A DNA stretch of 64,000 nt from Polyangiaceae bacterium (GCA_947475525.1 CANJMI010000015.1:62001-126000), one strand, 5' to 3'. Counted from the first letter of the stretch, positions 24,596 to 36,446 are shown. Numbers and translations: made by a program. The notes: generated by a model from the sequence alone, not told the origin.

Positions 24596-26560
24596 TCACT
24601 CGAAGGGGCTTCGAATTTCGTCGCCGCCGGCGGGTCGTGCTGTGCCGCTCGGGCCCGCTCCGGTCGCCGGGCCTGGCGCCGCGCCGGAGGGGAGTCCAAC
24701 GCCGTTCTTCGAAGAAACGGGCGGCCTGGCGGCGGTGGCCGCAGACGGTGACGAAGTGGGGTTGGCCGTGACCTCACTTTCCAGCCTTTCGCTCACGACG
24801 CTTGATGGCTGCGCGACTGCGGAATTGGGCGCACGGCCAGGCGAAGGCGTCGGCTCGACGGAGGGTGCGGCGACGCCTGGTCCGCCGGCACTGCGCGCGT
24901 TGCCTCTGAGTGCGAAAAGCCCGATGCCGCCGCCGAGTAGGAGGAACGTCATGGCCCCGAACGCCAGCGTCCAACGGCTCGTTCGCAAACCGTTTTTTCC
25001 GGTTATGGGCGTCGCCGCGAGCCCGCGATGCGTCGGCGACTCGCCTTGGAGGTGAGGCGGAAATCCGCTCTCGAACGCCGACAACGCGGGGGGGTATTGG
25101 CTCGGCGTCGCAGTCGCGTAGGGACCGCTCGGGTAGGCGCGCGGGTTGTCAACGGGCTGCGAGGCTGACATCGGGTAGTTGCCGGAGATTGGACCGGGCG
25201 GCCTCGATTGCGACACGCGCGGGTCGGGGTAACTTGGGAGCGCGGCGCGCGGGTCGGGGTAACTTGGGAGCGCGGCGCGCGGGTCGGGGTAACTTGGGAG
25301 CGCGGCGCGCGGGTCGGGGTAACTTGGGAGCGCGGCCCGCGGCTCGGGGTAACTCGGCAACGGCTGAGGTGCATGTCGGAGCTCGGGGAGCGTCCCGGCG
25401 GGTCGGGCGAGGGCCCCGCGCGGTACAACAAGTGGCGTCGGATCCCCTGATTTCGGCTCGTTCGTGTCCGGGCTCACGGAGTCCGGAGCCGCGGGGGTCC
25501 CATCGACATTCAGTCGGGCCAGGGGCGTATCGATGCGCGTTGGCGTCGCTTGGCGTTCGCGCGTGGGCCGTGTTGGCGGGCTTGGGTCGGTGGGCAACGT
25601 CCGGCTCTGGCGCAGTTCATCTGGAATGGAGCGAATCGCCGCGGCCAGGTCCGTCATCGACTGGAATCGGTCGATGGCGCGTTTCTCGAGGCAACGGAGG
25701 ATCAGGCGCTCGGTCGTCGCGTCCATCTCGGCCAGTTGGCTTGGAAGCTGAGGCTTCTCGGTGAGGTGGCGTGTGAGCACGCCCATCGCGGTGTCGGCGA
25801 CGAAGGGCAGTTTGCCCGTGAAGGCGCGGTACATCATCACGCCGAGTGCGTAGATGTCGCTTCGATGATCGAGCACGTCACCGCGGGCCTGCTCGGGCGA
25901 CATGTAATACGGCGTTCCGAGAATGATTCCGGTCTCCGTCAGATCGGTCGCGTCTTTCTGCATGATTTTCGCGATGCCGAAGTCGACGAGCTTCACGAAG
26001 TACGGGTCCCCCTCATCGTGCACAAGCACGACGTTGTCGGGCTTCATGTCGCGATGGACGATGTGTTGGTCGTGCGCCTTCTGGAGCGTCTCGGCGATCT
26101 GAACGAAGATGTGTTTCAACTCGCGGCGGCCGAGGTTCAGCTCGCGGAGGACTCGCGTCAGGCTCATCCCGTCGAGGAGCTCCATGACGATGTAGAAGGA
26201 GCCGTTGGGCATCTGCCCGAAATCCATCATCTCGCAGATGTGCCGGCTCTGAACCGCGTTGGCCGCTTGAGCCTCGCGAATGAAGCGCTGGAGGACCTCC
26301 TCGCTCCGTTCGATGCCGCTACGAAGCACCTTCATCGCGAAGGTCTTGCCGACGATCACCTGGCGGCACGCGTAGACCGTGCCCATGCCTCCGCGACCCA
26401 CAATGCGCTCGACGCGATAACGGCCGTGGATCACCTGACCGATGAGATCTTGAGCGGCGCCGATAGCTCCGGTTTCGAGCTTCACGAGCGAAACGGCGTC
26501 GGTACGGCAGACCTCCTCGTCGTCGCCGTACTCCCGCGAGCACGCCGGGCAGATCTTCAC
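24596..26560 (-). CDS. Ser/Thr protein kinase with N-terminal zinc ribbon and proline repeats
   Basis: This is a protein of 654 residues. The N-terminus CPACSREYGDDEEVC looks like half of a zinc ribbon. The kinase domain (about 47-315) has GRGGMG (55-60), Lys77, HRDMKPDN with Asp171, DFG with Asp193 and a SPEQA segment, so it should be active. Then comes a Pro-rich section with five copies of LPSYPDPRAA, a membrane helix near residue 545 and a short outer tail. The start is GTG. It is followed by the TPR protein gene on the same strand, its likely partner or substrate. Confidence 0.93.
   Translation of the reverse strand: MKICPACSREYGDDEEVCRTDAVSLVKLETGAIGAAQDLIGQVIHGRYRVERIVGRGGMGTVYACRQVIVGKTFAMKVLRSGIERSEEVLQRFIREAQAANAVQSRHICEMMDFGQMPNGSFYIVMELLDGMSLTRVLRELNLGRRELKHIFVQIAETLQKAHDQHIVHRDMKPDNVVLVHDEGDPYFVKLVDFGIAKIMQKDATDLTETGIILGTPYYMSPEQARGDVLDHRSDIYALGVMMYRAFTGKLPFVADTAMGVLTRHLTEKPQLPSQLAEMDATTERLILRCLEKRAIDRFQSMTDLAAAIRSIPDELRQSRTLPTDPSPPTRPTRERQATPTRIDTPLARLNVDGTPAAPDSVSPDTNEPKSGDPTPLVVPRGALARPAGTLPELRHAPQPLPSYPEPRAALPSYPDPRAALPSYPDPRAALPSYPDPRAALPSYPDPRVSQSRPPGPISGNYPMSASQPVDNPRAYPSGPYATATPSQYPPALSAFESGFPPHLQGESPTHRGLAATPITGKNGLRTSRWTLAFGAMTFLLLGGGIGLFALRGNARSAGGPGVAAPSVEPTPSPGRAPNSAVAQPSSVVSERLESEVTANPTSSPSAATAARPPVSSKNGVGLPSGAAPGPATGAGPSGTARPAGGDEIRSPFE
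25217..25366 (-). repeat. Five tandem 30-bp in-frame repeats
   Basis: Four almost identical 30-bp units and one diverged unit encode LPSYPDPRAA in the juxtamembrane linker of the kinase. The near identity at DNA level means recent expansion. Confidence 0.92.
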
Positions 26561-26621
26561 CCAGCCATGATGCCCGAATCACATCTGCGTTGCGCGGTTT
26601 TTAGTAAGTGGTCCCGTCGAG

Positions 26622-29237
26622 TCAGTCGACGTCGCTTGGGGGCGCGATCGACGTTGGGGCGATCGACTCGCTGGGGGCCACGGTGGCATCGACCACTTCG
26701 GTGTCCTCGGCGAAGGTCTCGATGGCGACGATGCGCTCGCCTTCGGTAACCCTCATGATGGACACGCCCTGCGCGTTGCGACCCGTCTCGCGGATTTCCC
26801 CGACGTTGGTGCGCAGCGTCTGGCCACGGTCCGTAATGACCAAGAGTTGGTCGCTCGTCCGCACGAGAGTGAGCCCGACGACCGGGCCGTTGCGGTCACT
26901 CGCGTCGATCATGATGACGCCCTTGCCGCCGCGGCCTTGCAGGCGGAATTCTTCGAGCAGCGTCTGCTTACCGAATCCGAGTTCGCACACCGTGAGTACC
27001 CGATCGCGCTCGCTACCGGCCTGGTGCACGCCAAAACCGACGACCGCGTCGCCGTCATCGAGATCGATACCCCTCACGCCCATCGTGGCGCGTCCCGTCG
27101 AGCGCACTTCGTCTTCGTTGAAGCGAATCGCCATGCCGCCTTTGGTGCCGATGATGATCTCACTCTTGCCGTCGGTAACGGCCGCAGAGTGCAGCTCGTC
27201 GCCTTCGTCGATCCGGACACCGATGATGCCGCTCTCTCGGTAGTTCTTGTACTCGCTTATCTCGGTCTTCTTTATCTGCCCGCGGCGGGTCAGGGTGACC
27301 ACGAACACGCCTTCGTCGAAGGATGGAATCGGCGTGATGGCAGCGATCTTTTCGCCCGCTTCCATCCCGACGAAGTTGACGATGGCGCGGCCGCGTGAGT
27401 TCGCTGCTGCCTCCGGGATCTCGTAGATCTTCTTGACGTAAACCTTGCCCTTGTCGCTGAAGAAAAAGACGTAGGAGTGCGTCGATGCGACGAAGAGCTC
27501 CTTGACCCAATCTTCATCGCGGGCGGCCATACCGGTGCGCCCCTTGCCGCCCCGTTTTTGAGCGCGGTAGGTCGACACGGGCGTGCGCTTGATGTAGCCG
27601 GCATGCGAGATGGCGACGGCCATGTCTTCTTCCTGGATGAGGTCTTCGAGTTGGATCTCGGCCTCTCCGGGAACGATCTCGGTCTTGCGCGGAGTCGCGA
27701 ACTTTTCCTTCACCGTGTGGAGTTCCGCGACGATCACGGCGAGGAGCTTTTGCTCGTCACCGAGGATCGCGCGGAGCTCGCGAATTTGCACCGTGAGCTC
27801 CTTGTATTCTGCGGCGAGCTTCTCGCGTTCGAGCCCGGTCAGGCGAGCGAGGCGCATCTCGAGGATGGCCTTGGCTTGGCGCTCGCTCAGGTAATAGTCC
27901 CCACGCGCTTGCGCTGCGGCGAGTTCCTCTTCCGTCGATCCGGCTCGTTGCAGGAACTCGGAGAGGCCCTGGAGCGCGAGCTGCATCAACTTCACGCGGG
28001 CTTCGTCGGGATCGGCGGACTTGCGGATGGTGGCGATCACCCGATCGATGTCGGTCGTCGCCATGCCGAGGCCTTCGACGAGCTCGCGGCGCTCCTCGGC
28101 CTTCTTCAGCTCGAAGCGCGAGCGCCTGCGGACGACTTCGCGTCGATGGTCGATGAAGTACTGCAGCGTCTCTTTCAGCGTGAGGACGCGCGGCTTCGCG
28201 TCGCAGATGGCGAGGTTGATGACGCCGAAGGATTGTTGCAGCGGAGTTTGCCGAAACAGGTGATTCAAGACCACCTGCGGAAACACATCCTTTTTCAGCT
28301 CGATGACGACGCGGATCCCGTCGCGGTCGCTCTCGTCGCGAACCTCCGAGATCCCTTCGAGCCGCTTCTCCTTGATGAGCTCGCTTATGCGGGCGCACAG
28401 CCGCGCTTTGTTCACCTGATAGGGCACTTCGTCGATCACGATCTGCTCGCGCCCATCGGTGCCTTGGATGTTCTCGAAGTGCGTTTTCCCGCGCATCACG
28501 ATCGAGCCGCGGCCCGTCGCGTAGGCCTGCTGGATCCCAGCGAGGCCGTAGATCTGTCCGCCTGTTGGAAAGTCGGGCCCCAGCACGTACGTGTTGAGAT
28601 CGCTTATCGTCAGGGTTGGATCGGCGATGAGGGCGATCGTCGCCGCGATGATCTCGCCGAGATTGTGAGGCGGAATGTTGGTCGCCATGCCAACGGCGAT
28701 GCCGCTCGAGCCGTTCACGAGCAGCTGCGGGAAGCGTGCGGGCAGGACGCTCGGTTCTTTCTCGCTCTCGTCGTAGTTGGCGACAAAATCGACCGTGTCT
28801 TTGTCGAGGTCGCTCAAGAGCTCGGCTGTGACCCCACCGAGGCGGCACTCGGTGTAACGCATCGCAGCGGGCGAGTCGCCGTCGATTGAGCCGTAGTTTC
28901 CCTGGCCGTCGATAAGTGGCACCCGGAGGCTGAAGTCCTGCGCCATCCGGACGAGTGCGTCGTACACGGCGACGTCGCCGTGAGGGTGGTACTTTCCGAG
29001 GACGTCACCGACGACGCGCGCGCATTTTTTATACGAACTTTGCGCCGTTATTCCCTGTTCCCACATCGAGAACAGGATTCGCCGATGAACGGGTTTAAGG
29101 CCGTCGCGCACGTCCGGGATGGCGCGACCGATGATCACGCTCATCGCGTAATCGAGGTAACACGTCCGAAGCTCATCCTGGATTGAGACCGGGACGCGAT
29201 TGAGGATGGGACCGCCGTTGTCGCTTGGGGAAGTCAT
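26622..29237 (-). CDS. gyrA: DNA gyrase subunit A
   Basis: The breakage-reunion subunit of gyrase, 871 residues. [20 protein letters not shown], the active-site Tyr128 in [10 protein letters not shown], and the GyrA box variant QKRGGKG in the C-terminal beta-pinwheel are present; the box favours gyrase over topoisomerase IV. At the position matching E. coli Ser83 the residue is Val89 ([10 protein letters not shown]), while the Asp87 equivalent (Asp93) is kept. The gene follows bamA on the same strand after 46 bp. gyrB is not in this window. Confidence 0.97.
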   Translation of the reverse strand: MTSPSDNGGPILNRVPVSIQDELRTCYLDYAMSVIIGRAIPDVRDGLKPVHRRILFSMWEQGITAQSSYKKCARVVGDVLGKYHPHGDVAVYDALVRMAQDFSLRVPLIDGQGNYGSIDGDSPAAMRYTECRLGGVTAELLSDLDKDTVDFVANYDESEKEPSVLPARFPQLLVNGSSGIAVGMATNIPPHNLGEIIAATIALIADPTLTISDLNTYVLGPDFPTGGQIYGLAGIQQAYATGRGSIVMRGKTHFENIQGTDGREQIVIDEVPYQVNKARLCARISELIKEKRLEGISEVRDESDRDGIRVVIELKKDVFPQVVLNHLFRQTPLQQSFGVINLAICDAKPRVLTLKETLQYFIDHRREVVRRRSRFELKKAEERRELVEGLGMATTDIDRVIATIRKSADPDEARVKLMQLALQGLSEFLQRAGSTEEELAAAQARGDYYLSERQAKAILEMRLARLTGLEREKLAAEYKELTVQIRELRAILGDEQKLLAVIVAELHTVKEKFATPRKTEIVPGEAEIQLEDLIQEEDMAVAISHAGYIKRTPVSTYRAQKRGGKGRTGMAARDEDWVKELFVASTHSYVFFFSDKGKVYVKKIYEIPEAAANSRGRAIVNFVGMEAGEKIAAITPIPSFDEGVFVVTLTRRGQIKKTEISEYKNYRESGIIGVRIDEGDELHSAAVTDGKSEIIIGTKGGMAIRFNEDEVRSTGRATMGVRGIDLDDGDAVVGFGVHQAGSERDRVLTVCELGFGKQTLLEEFRLQGRGGKGVIMIDASDRNGPVVGLTLVRTSDQLLVITDRGQTLRTNVGEIRETGRNAQGVSIMRVTEGERIVAIETFAEDTEVVDATVAPSESIAPTSIAPPSDVD

Positions 29238-29283
29238 GTTCGATCGACGTGGTGCGTGCCCGGTGGACGCAGGTTCAGAACGT

Positions 29284-31875
29284 TCAGAAGAAGTTGCCGA
29301 TGGTGAATTCGAAGACGCTGGTCTCTTCGTAGGGCAGGGGCTTAAACGGGACGCCCCACTCGAAACGAAGTGGACCGAGTGGAGAGAACCAGCGCAAGCC
29401 GAAGCCCCACGAGGTCCGGACGTTGAAGATATCGGTTGGCTTGAAGCAAGGGTCGGCTACGGCGAAGGGCGCCGCCGGAGAGGCCTTGCAGTAGTTGGCC
29501 TCGAGGTTCCAGGTGTTGCCGAGGTCGGTGAAGAGCACGCCCTTCAGTCCGACGGCCTCGATGATCGTGAACTCGAGTTCGAGATTTTGGAAGTACTGAA
29601 GGTTGCCCCCGATTACGGCTCCGTTCCCATAGAACGAGGCGTTTTCGTCGAGCGCCGTCTTCAGCGGCAGGCGGGGCCCGACGGTGCGGAGCCGGTAGCC
29701 GCGGACGTCGAAGATGCCGCCGAGGAAGTACCGCGCGAAGATGGGGACGCCATTGCCCGACGGGCTCGTCACGATGCCGGAATCGGAATTCAACTTGAGG
29801 GTGATCCGGCTCGACAGAGGGTAGTAGAGGCGGGCGGTCAGGTGATTGCGGATGAACTGATTCGTGCTGCCGAGCTCCGCGAGTGCGAGCTCCGAGGAGG
29901 CTTGCAGGTAAACGCCCGCGGACGGAAAAAGCCGGTTATTGCGGGTATCGTAGGTGAGTGTCGGCTTGATCGAAGACGTGAGGCCTGAGGTGAACAGGTT
30001 CGCGAGCGGTAGTCGCTGAAAGACCGTCGAAGCCGAGGCCGTTCCAAAAAATGTCGACGAGGTCGAGGTATCGACTTGGTCGTTCTTCAGCGTGTAAGTG
30101 ACCGCGGCGGCGAGATCGGGACCGAGCAGTGGATAGCCGAGCGACACCGACCCACCCCGCGAATTGAGCGAAAATCCGCTGTAGACGCGCAACTGGTCGA
30201 AGACGTTGAACTGCGCCGAGATGCGCGTGTCGAGCAAGTACGGCTCGACCAGGCGGATGTCGACGAGCTGGCGGAGACCCGATAGCTGCGCCATCAGCGA
30301 GAGCGACTGCCCACGCCCGAAGAGGTTGGCTTGCTGCACCTGCGCGGTCGCGATGAAGCTCTCGATCGACGAGAAACCCGCTCCCACTTGGAACGTCCCC
30401 GTTGGGCGTTCGGTGACCTCGATGGTGATGTTGACCTGTCCGGGCTCCTCTGATGCTTCGGTCGAGATATCGACCCGCTCGAAGTAACCGAGGCGCGTTA
30501 TCCGTTCGCGCGAGCGCTCGAGCAATGTCTCGCTGAAGAGCTCTCCCTCTTTGATCTCGAGCTCGCGTCGCACGACTTTGTCGCGGGTCTTGGTGTTTCC
30601 CTTGACCTCGATACGGCCGAACTTGACCGGCTGACCGCGCTTGATGCGCACCGCGACGTCGACGAGTTTCCGCTCGGCGAAGAGCTGCGGTTGGGGGGCC
30701 GCATCGACGTAGGCAAATCCCTTGTCGCGGTACTGAGTCTGGATGTCCGAGAGATCTTTGATGAGCTCCGCGCGATTGAAAAACTCGCCGGAGCGCGCCC
30801 TCAGCATGCCGGCGAGGCGCTGCCTTCCGAGCAGCGGCTCGACCCGCTTTCCGTCGGCATCGACCTCGAAAACCTCAATCTTGCGGACCGTGAAGCGCGG
30901 CCCTTCGTCGATCGGGATGACGATGTCGATGCCCGAGCGGTCCGGCGTCAACATGATCCGCGGGGCCGCTACCTGAACGGTAAGAAAGCCTTTGTCGTAA
31001 TAATACGACTGCAGCACGAGCACGTCGCGCTCGAACATGTCTTGCCGGAATGGGCCGCCGGAGCCGAACGACAGCAGACCTATCCGTCCGGTTTGCGTAA
31101 TCTCGCGCAGCTCTTCGTCGGGGATCGAGTCGTTGCCGATGAAGGTGACGCGGCGCACCGTGACCTTCTCGTGTTCGCGCACCGTGAACACGATGTTCAC
31201 TTGGTTGTCCTTCTGCGGCACGACCTCGTAGTCGACCTCGGCCAGGAATCGGCCTTCTTCGGCGTACTTGTCGCGCAGCTTCTGGACCGTGCGCCGGACC
31301 TCGGAGGACTTGAAGATGTTGCCCGCCTTCAGGTCTTTCTTCACGACCTCGGAAAGGTCCTCTTCGCTCAAGGCCGCGTTCCCCTTGAACTTCAACTCCT
31401 TGAGGCTCGGCCGTTCGCGTAGGAGCAATCGCACCGTGACCTCATCGGCCGTGCTCGCGAGATCCACTTCGATGTCCTCGAAGTTTCCGGAGTCCCATAC
31501 GTCTCGGACGTCGCTCGTCGCGCCGCGGGGCTCGAAGGGCTTGCCGGGCTTCAGCCATTTGAGGATGCCTTCGATCTCTTCGTTCGAGATGCGTTTGTTG
31601 CCCGCAAGCTTGACGCCCGTAATCGTCTTGCCACGCGCGAGCTCGGCTTCGCGGGTGGGGAGCTCGGACGCTGGCAGCGGCGGCGCGGTCGCGGGCGGCG
31701 CGGTCGCGAGCGGCGCGGTCGGGGCCTCGACTTCGGGAGCTTGGTCCTCGGGCGTTTGGGCGAGAGCGGCGGGCTGAAGGACGAGCAGCACTGCAAGCGC
31801 GAGCAGCATCGCGGTCGAACGGGGCCTGCCTCGCCGGCGGCGCTCTTCCGATAGGGATCGCAGTGAAATGCTCAT
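29284..31875 (-). CDS. bamA: Outer-membrane protein assembly factor BamA
   Basis: BamA folds and inserts beta-barrel proteins into the outer membrane. This is a protein of 863 residues with a signal peptide ([18 protein letters not shown], about 23-40) and a Pro/Ala-rich linker. Five POTRA-type repeats follow (about 83-490; for example [39 protein letters not shown]). A C-terminal 16-strand barrel has [13 protein letters not shown], the VRG(F/Y) insertion-loop motif, and a final aromatic signal ending NFF. It is divergent from parC and upstream of gyrA, an arrangement outside the usual bamA-skp-lpx context. Confidence 0.96.
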   Translation of the reverse strand: MSISLRSLSEERRRRGRPRSTAMLLALAVLLVLQPAALAQTPEDQAPEVEAPTAPLATAPPATAPPLPASELPTREAELARGKTITGVKLAGNKRISNEEIEGILKWLKPGKPFEPRGATSDVRDVWDSGNFEDIEVDLASTADEVTVRLLLRERPSLKELKFKGNAALSEEDLSEVVKKDLKAGNIFKSSEVRRTVQKLRDKYAEEGRFLAEVDYEVVPQKDNQVNIVFTVREHEKVTVRRVTFIGNDSIPDEELREITQTGRIGLLSFGSGGPFRQDMFERDVLVLQSYYYDKGFLTVQVAAPRIMLTPDRSGIDIVIPIDEGPRFTVRKIEVFEVDADGKRVEPLLGRQRLAGMLRARSGEFFNRAELIKDLSDIQTQYRDKGFAYVDAAPQPQLFAERKLVDVAVRIKRGQPVKFGRIEVKGNTKTRDKVVRRELEIKEGELFSETLLERSRERITRLGYFERVDISTEASEEPGQVNITIEVTERPTGTFQVGAGFSSIESFIATAQVQQANLFGRGQSLSLMAQLSGLRQLVDIRLVEPYLLDTRISAQFNVFDQLRVYSGFSLNSRGGSVSLGYPLLGPDLAAAVTYTLKNDQVDTSTSSTFFGTASASTVFQRLPLANLFTSGLTSSIKPTLTYDTRNNRLFPSAGVYLQASSELALAELGSTNQFIRNHLTARLYYPLSSRITLKLNSDSGIVTSPSGNGVPIFARYFLGGIFDVRGYRLRTVGPRLPLKTALDENASFYGNGAVIGGNLQYFQNLELEFTIIEAVGLKGVLFTDLGNTWNLEANYCKASPAAPFAVADPCFKPTDIFNVRTSWGFGLRWFSPLGPLRFEWGVPFKPLPYEETSVFEFTIGNFF

Positions 31876-32007
31876 GAAGAAGAGGGGCCTGCGGGACTCG
31901 AGTCAATGCCCCAAAAAACCGCCCGGACGGCTCTCGTCCCCCGCGGCTGGACACCCGTACCGCATGCTGTTCGGCGTCACAACCCGAGCCTCAACTTTCC
32001 GCAATTC

Positions 32008-32036
32008 TTGACCCGAAGCCGTTGGCTCGGTAAGTC
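32008..32036 (+). promoter_or_regulatory. Possible sigma-70-type promoter for parC-parE
   Basis: TTGACC (five of six to consensus), a 17-base spacer and TAAGTC (weak -10) lie 36 bases before the parC start codon, in the 196-bp divergent region between bamA and parC. The weak -10 makes this tentative. Confidence 0.35.
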
Positions 32037-32071
32037 GAGCCGGGTCGATCGATACTGAACGAAGGTCTAGC

Positions 32072-34507
32072 ATGGGAACGCAGTCGAAGACGCCGGTCGA
32101 TTCGGGCAACGACGGCACGGGCAAACCGCGCCGAGGCGGAGATGGTGGTCGTGGAGCCGGAAAGGGTGGCGGGAGCACGCTGCCGCCTCCGCCGATCCCC
32201 GATGTCTCGCTCGCGCGGGAGGCCGAACGTCGGTATCTGAACTACGCCCTCAGCGTCATCACCTCGCGCGCGCTGCCTGACGTGCGCGATGGTCTCAAGC
32301 CGGTGCAACGTCGCATCCTTTACGCGATGTTCGAGGACCTCGGCCTTCGTCCCGATGGACGTTATCGAAAGAGCGCGGCCGTCGTCGGTGAAGTGATGGG
32401 CAAGTACCATCCGCATGGCGACTCCGCGATCTACGACGCCATGGTCCGCATGGCTCAGTCGTTCTCGATGCGCGCGCCGCTCGTCGACGGGCAGGGTAAC
32501 TTCGGTTCGCCGGACGGAGATGGCGCGGCCGCCATGCGCTACACCGAGGTGAAGCTCACCTCGCTTGCGATGGAGCTTATGACGGAGCTCGGCCACGAGA
32601 CCGTGGAGTTCCGCGCGAACTACGACGGCACTCGCGATGAACCGATCGTCCTGCCGTCGCGTTTTCCGAACCTGCTCGTCAACGGCTCGTACGGCATCGC
32701 GGTCGGTATGGCGACCAGCATCCCGCCTCATAATCTCGGCGAGGTCATCGATGCGTGCGTGCAGCTCATCGACGACAGCGAGGCGACCGCGAAGCAGCTG
32801 CTGAAGTACGTCAAGGGACCGGACTTTCCCACCGGCGGCGAGCTTATTTGCTCAAAAGCGGAGCTCCTGACCATCTACGAATCTGGTCAGGGCTCCATCA
32901 AGCTTCGTGGCGAGTGGGCCTTCGAGCCCGGCGACAAGCGGGGTGACAACGACATCGTGGTCATAAGCTCGATGCCGTACGGGATCGAACGTCGCTCCGT
33001 AGTCGAGAAGATCGCCGAGGTGATCATCCAAAAGAGGCTCCCGGCGCTCGTCGACGTACGTGACGAATCGACCGAGATCGTTCGCGTCGTGCTCGAGATG
33101 AAGCGCGGCACCGACCCACAACTCGTGATGGCGTACCTCTACAAGAACACGCCGCTCGCGACGAACGTGCAGCTCAATTTGACCTGCCTCGTCCCGACGC
33201 GCCCGGGCCAGGCGCCTGCACCGGAACGACTCGGCTTGCGCGAAATACTCGCACGCTTCATCGAGTTTCGCTTCGAGACAGTGACCAAGCGGATCGAGTT
33301 CGATCTCAAGAAGCTTCTCGCGCGTATTCACATCCTCGAGGGCTTCGAGCTCATCTTCGACCGTCTCGACGAGGCGATTCGCATCATCCGCAAGAGTGAT
33401 GGCAAGGCCGACTCCGCGCAGAAACTCATGGGTCGATTCGGCCTCTCGGCGTTGCAAGTCGACGCCATCCTCGAACTCAAGCTCTACCGGCTATCGAAGC
33501 TCGAGATCCTCGAGATTGAGCGCGAGCTCGCCGAAAAACGCGCCGCGGCAAAGAAGCTGCAGGATTTGCTCAAGCACGAGTCGAAGCGCATGCTCGTGGT
33601 TCGCGATGAACTCATCGAGCTGAAGCTGCGTTTCTCGAAGAAGCGCGTCACGACGATCGTGGCCGAGGTGGATGAACCCGAGTTCACGGAGGAGTCCTTC
33701 ATCATCGACGAGGACGCCATCGTGATCCTGTGCGCGAGCGGCTGGGTCAAGCGCGTCCGCAACGTGAAGGATGTGCACCAAACACGCATGCGTGAAGGCG
33801 ACAGCGTCTTGGCGGCGGTGGCGGGCTCGACCCGCGCGAGCGTCGCGTTCTTCTCGAACCTGGGCGCTTGCTACGTCGCACGCATCGACGCCATCCCCGC
33901 GGCTACGGGTTACGGCGATCCGATTCAAAAGTTCTTCAAGCTCGGCGACGGCGAACGCCTCGTGTCGGCGATGTCGTTCGACTCGCGGGTGCTCAAGGTC
34001 CTTCCGGCTGAAGAGGGCGTTGTCGAACCGCAGCCTCCGTTTGCGTTGGCGGTGACTCGAGGCGGTCTCGGTTGTCGGTTCTCGCTGCGCACTCACGCTC
34101 AGCCCTCGACGCGTGCGGGACGCAAGTTCGCGCGCTTGAACGAAGGTGACGAAGTCCTTGTCGTCGTGGCCCTCGGGACGCAGCGAGAGCCGGACTGGGT
34201 GATGTGCGCTGCCGATGATGGGCACGCAATCGCTGTCCTCGCGGATGAGGTGCCCATTCTCGGCGGGCCAGGCAAGGGCGTCATCGTGATGAAGCTCGAC
34301 GACGGCGCGACACTCTTGGGCGCGGAGCTCGGGTCTCGGGACCTCGACTCCATCACGGTAGAGACGGCTCAAGGCACCGAGCGCTCGCTCACCCTGCGCA
34401 GCCTCGAGGGCTCGCGTGCGGGTCGCGGTCATGCGGTCGTGAAACGCGGTGGTTTCGCGAAGTTCATTTGGAAAAAAGCTGAGACTCCGAACCTCGGCGG
34501 CGAATAG
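32072..34507 (+). CDS. parC: DNA topoisomerase IV subunit A
   Basis: This is a protein of 811 residues. After a Gly/Arg/Lys-rich N-terminal extension (about 40 residues) come the type IIA core [20 protein letters not shown], a canonical [13 protein letters not shown] (Ser118, Asp122) and the active-site Tyr157 in [10 protein letters not shown]. No GyrA box is found in the C-terminal domain, and the gene is followed after 10 bp by a ParE/GyrB-type gene, so topoisomerase IV (decatenation) is the best call. The ATG is preceded by GAAGG. Confidence 0.93.
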   Translation: MGTQSKTPVDSGNDGTGKPRRGGDGGRGAGKGGGSTLPPPPIPDVSLAREAERRYLNYALSVITSRALPDVRDGLKPVQRRILYAMFEDLGLRPDGRYRKSAAVVGEVMGKYHPHGDSAIYDAMVRMAQSFSMRAPLVDGQGNFGSPDGDGAAAMRYTEVKLTSLAMELMTELGHETVEFRANYDGTRDEPIVLPSRFPNLLVNGSYGIAVGMATSIPPHNLGEVIDACVQLIDDSEATAKQLLKYVKGPDFPTGGELICSKAELLTIYESGQGSIKLRGEWAFEPGDKRGDNDIVVISSMPYGIERRSVVEKIAEVIIQKRLPALVDVRDESTEIVRVVLEMKRGTDPQLVMAYLYKNTPLATNVQLNLTCLVPTRPGQAPAPERLGLREILARFIEFRFETVTKRIEFDLKKLLARIHILEGFELIFDRLDEAIRIIRKSDGKADSAQKLMGRFGLSALQVDAILELKLYRLSKLEILEIERELAEKRAAAKKLQDLLKHESKRMLVVRDELIELKLRFSKKRVTTIVAEVDEPEFTEESFIIDEDAIVILCASGWVKRVRNVKDVHQTRMREGDSVLAAVAGSTRASVAFFSNLGACYVARIDAIPAATGYGDPIQKFFKLGDGERLVSAMSFDSRVLKVLPAEEGVVEPQPPFALAVTRGGLGCRFSLRTHAQPSTRAGRKFARLNEGDEVLVVVALGTQREPDWVMCAADDGHAIAVLADEVPILGGPGKGVIVMKLDDGATLLGAELGSRDLDSITVETAQGTERSLTLRSLEGSRAGRGHAVVKRGGFAKFIWKKAETPNLGGE

Positions 34508-34517
34508 GGAGACGGCG

Positions 34518-36446
34518 ATGGGCAAAGGTGACCAGCAGTACACGGCAGCCGACATCGAGGTCCTCGAAGGCCTCGAGCCTGTGCGCAAGCGACCCGCGAT
34601 GTACATCGGCGGCACCGATGAGCGTGGCTACCACCATTTGCTGTGGGAAATTGTCGACAACTCAGTCGACGAAGTGATCAACGGTCACGCAAAAACGATC
34701 ACCGTGGTTCTCGACGCGGATGGCCGCGGCGCGACCGTGACGGACGACGGTCGGGGCATCCCCGTCGATCGCCATCCGAAGTACAAACGTCCTGCACTCG
34801 AGATCATCCTCTGCACCCTTCACGCCGGCGGAAAGTTCGGCGGCGAGAGCAAAGGTTATCAAGTCTCGGGCGGTCTTCATGGCGTCGGCGCGAGCGTCGT
34901 CAACGCGCTGAGTGATCTCCTCGAAGCCCGCGTGAGTCGCGATGGTTTCGAGTACGTGCAGACATTCGGACGCGGCATTCCAACGAGCGAACTCAAGAAG
35001 GGCGCGCCGACGCGCAAGCACGGCACGACGATCCACTTTCGTCCCGACGCGAAGATCTTTGGCACGACGGCGAAGTTCGATCTCGAAGTTGTGCGCGAGC
35101 GACTCGAGGCTCGTTCGTATTTGCACGCGGGCTTGCGCATCCAACTCGACGATCTCGCGAGCAAACAGAGCTTCACGTTCGACCACCCGAAGGGCATCGC
35201 CGATTTTCTCCCCGTGCTCGTGCAGCAACGTGAAAGACAGCCTATTCACAAGGATTTGTTCGTCACGCAGCGGGAGGGGGACGTCAGGCTCGAGGTGGCG
35301 CTGCAGTGGACCGATGCGTTCGACGAGTGTGTCCGCTCCTACGTCAATGGGATCGGAACGCCGAACGGTGGCACGCACGTGGCAGGCCTCAACACGGCGG
35401 TCGTTAAGGCAGTGCGCAGCTTCATCGAAGCGAAGAAGCTCGCGGTCAAGGGGGTCACGCTCGGCTCAGAGGACATTCGCGAGGGCATCGTCGTGCTGAT
35501 CAGCGTGTACGTGGCCGAGCCGCAGTTCCAAGGGCAGACCAAGGACCGGCTGAACAATCAGGAGGTCGGACCGGCTGTCGAGGCGCTTGTCCGCCCGGCG
35601 CTCGAACAGTGGTTGCTCGAGAACCCGTCGATCGGGGACGCGGTGGTTGCCCGCGGGATCCAATCGGCACGCGCGCGTGCGGCGCGACGGGCGGCGGACC
35701 AATCGGTCGCTCGAAAGACCGCGACGAGCCATCGACTCAATCTCCCCGGAAAACTCGCGGACTGCTCCTCGACCGATCCCGGGCAGTGCGAGCTCTTCAT
35801 CGTCGAAGGTGACAGCGCCGGCGGCTCCGCGAAGCAGGGGCGCGATCGCCGCACGCAGGCGATCCTCCCTTTACGTGGAAAAGTGTTGAACACCGAGCAG
35901 GCGAGCGTGTCGAAAGTGCTCGCGAACAAGGAACTCCAAGACCTCGTTCAGGCCCTCGGTTGCGGCTTCGGAGCCACTTACGATGTGAGCAAGCTGCGCT
36001 ACGGGCGCATCTTCCTTCTGATGGACGCGGACAGCGACGGACAACACATCTCCACGCTGCTTCTCACGTTCTTCTATCGCCATTTGCCCGGCCTGTTACG
36101 GGGCGGCCACGTCTTCTTGTCGCAGCCGCCGCTCTTCCGCGTCGATGCCGGACAAGCGACCCATTGGGCTCTCGATGAGGCGGAACGCGACCGCGTCATC
36201 GCGAACTTGCCGGGCAACGTGAAGGCTCAAATCTCGCGCTTCAAAGGGCTCGGCGAGATGCCGGCCGAGGACCTCAAAGCCACGACGCTCGACCCGAGTC
36301 GAAGGCGCGCGCTGCGCGTTGTCATCGATGGCGAGGTTGAGACGGAGCACGTGCTCAATCAGCTGATGGGCAAAGATCCTCAGGCGCGCTTTCGGTTCAT
36401 CATGGACCGGGCGACGCAAGCGGACATCGAAGAACTCGACGTCTAG
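34518..36446 (+). CDS. parE: DNA topoisomerase IV subunit B
   Basis: This is the ATPase subunit, 642 residues. The GHKL ATP site is seen in EIVDNSVDEVINGHAK and DDGRGIPVD, with GGLHGVGASVVNALSD. The Toprim part has EGDSAGGSAKQGRDRRTQAI, PLRGKVLNTE and the metal site DADSDGQHI. It ends FIMDRATQADIEELDV, like GyrB/ParE. ATG 34518, with AGGGAGA upstream, is preferred over an in-frame start inside parC. Its identity as ParE rather than GyrB rests on pairing with parC. Confidence 0.92.
   Translation: MGKGDQQYTAADIEVLEGLEPVRKRPAMYIGGTDERGYHHLLWEIVDNSVDEVINGHAKTITVVLDADGRGATVTDDGRGIPVDRHPKYKRPALEIILCTLHAGGKFGGESKGYQVSGGLHGVGASVVNALSDLLEARVSRDGFEYVQTFGRGIPTSELKKGAPTRKHGTTIHFRPDAKIFGTTAKFDLEVVRERLEARSYLHAGLRIQLDDLASKQSFTFDHPKGIADFLPVLVQQRERQPIHKDLFVTQREGDVRLEVALQWTDAFDECVRSYVNGIGTPNGGTHVAGLNTAVVKAVRSFIEAKKLAVKGVTLGSEDIREGIVVLISVYVAEPQFQGQTKDRLNNQEVGPAVEALVRPALEQWLLENPSIGDAVVARGIQSARARAARRAADQSVARKTATSHRLNLPGKLADCSSTDPGQCELFIVEGDSAGGSAKQGRDRRTQAILPLRGKVLNTEQASVSKVLANKELQDLVQALGCGFGATYDVSKLRYGRIFLLMDADSDGQHISTLLLTFFYRHLPGLLRGGHVFLSQPPLFRVDAGQATHWALDEAERDRVIANLPGNVKAQISRFKGLGEMPAEDLKATTLDPSRRRALRVVIDGEVETEHVLNQLMGKDPQARFRFIMDRATQADIEELDV

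Noticed and set aside
29200-36419. Long antisense frames over gyrA, bamA, parC and parE
   Set aside because: All oppose genes with unmistakable conserved motifs and show no features of their own.
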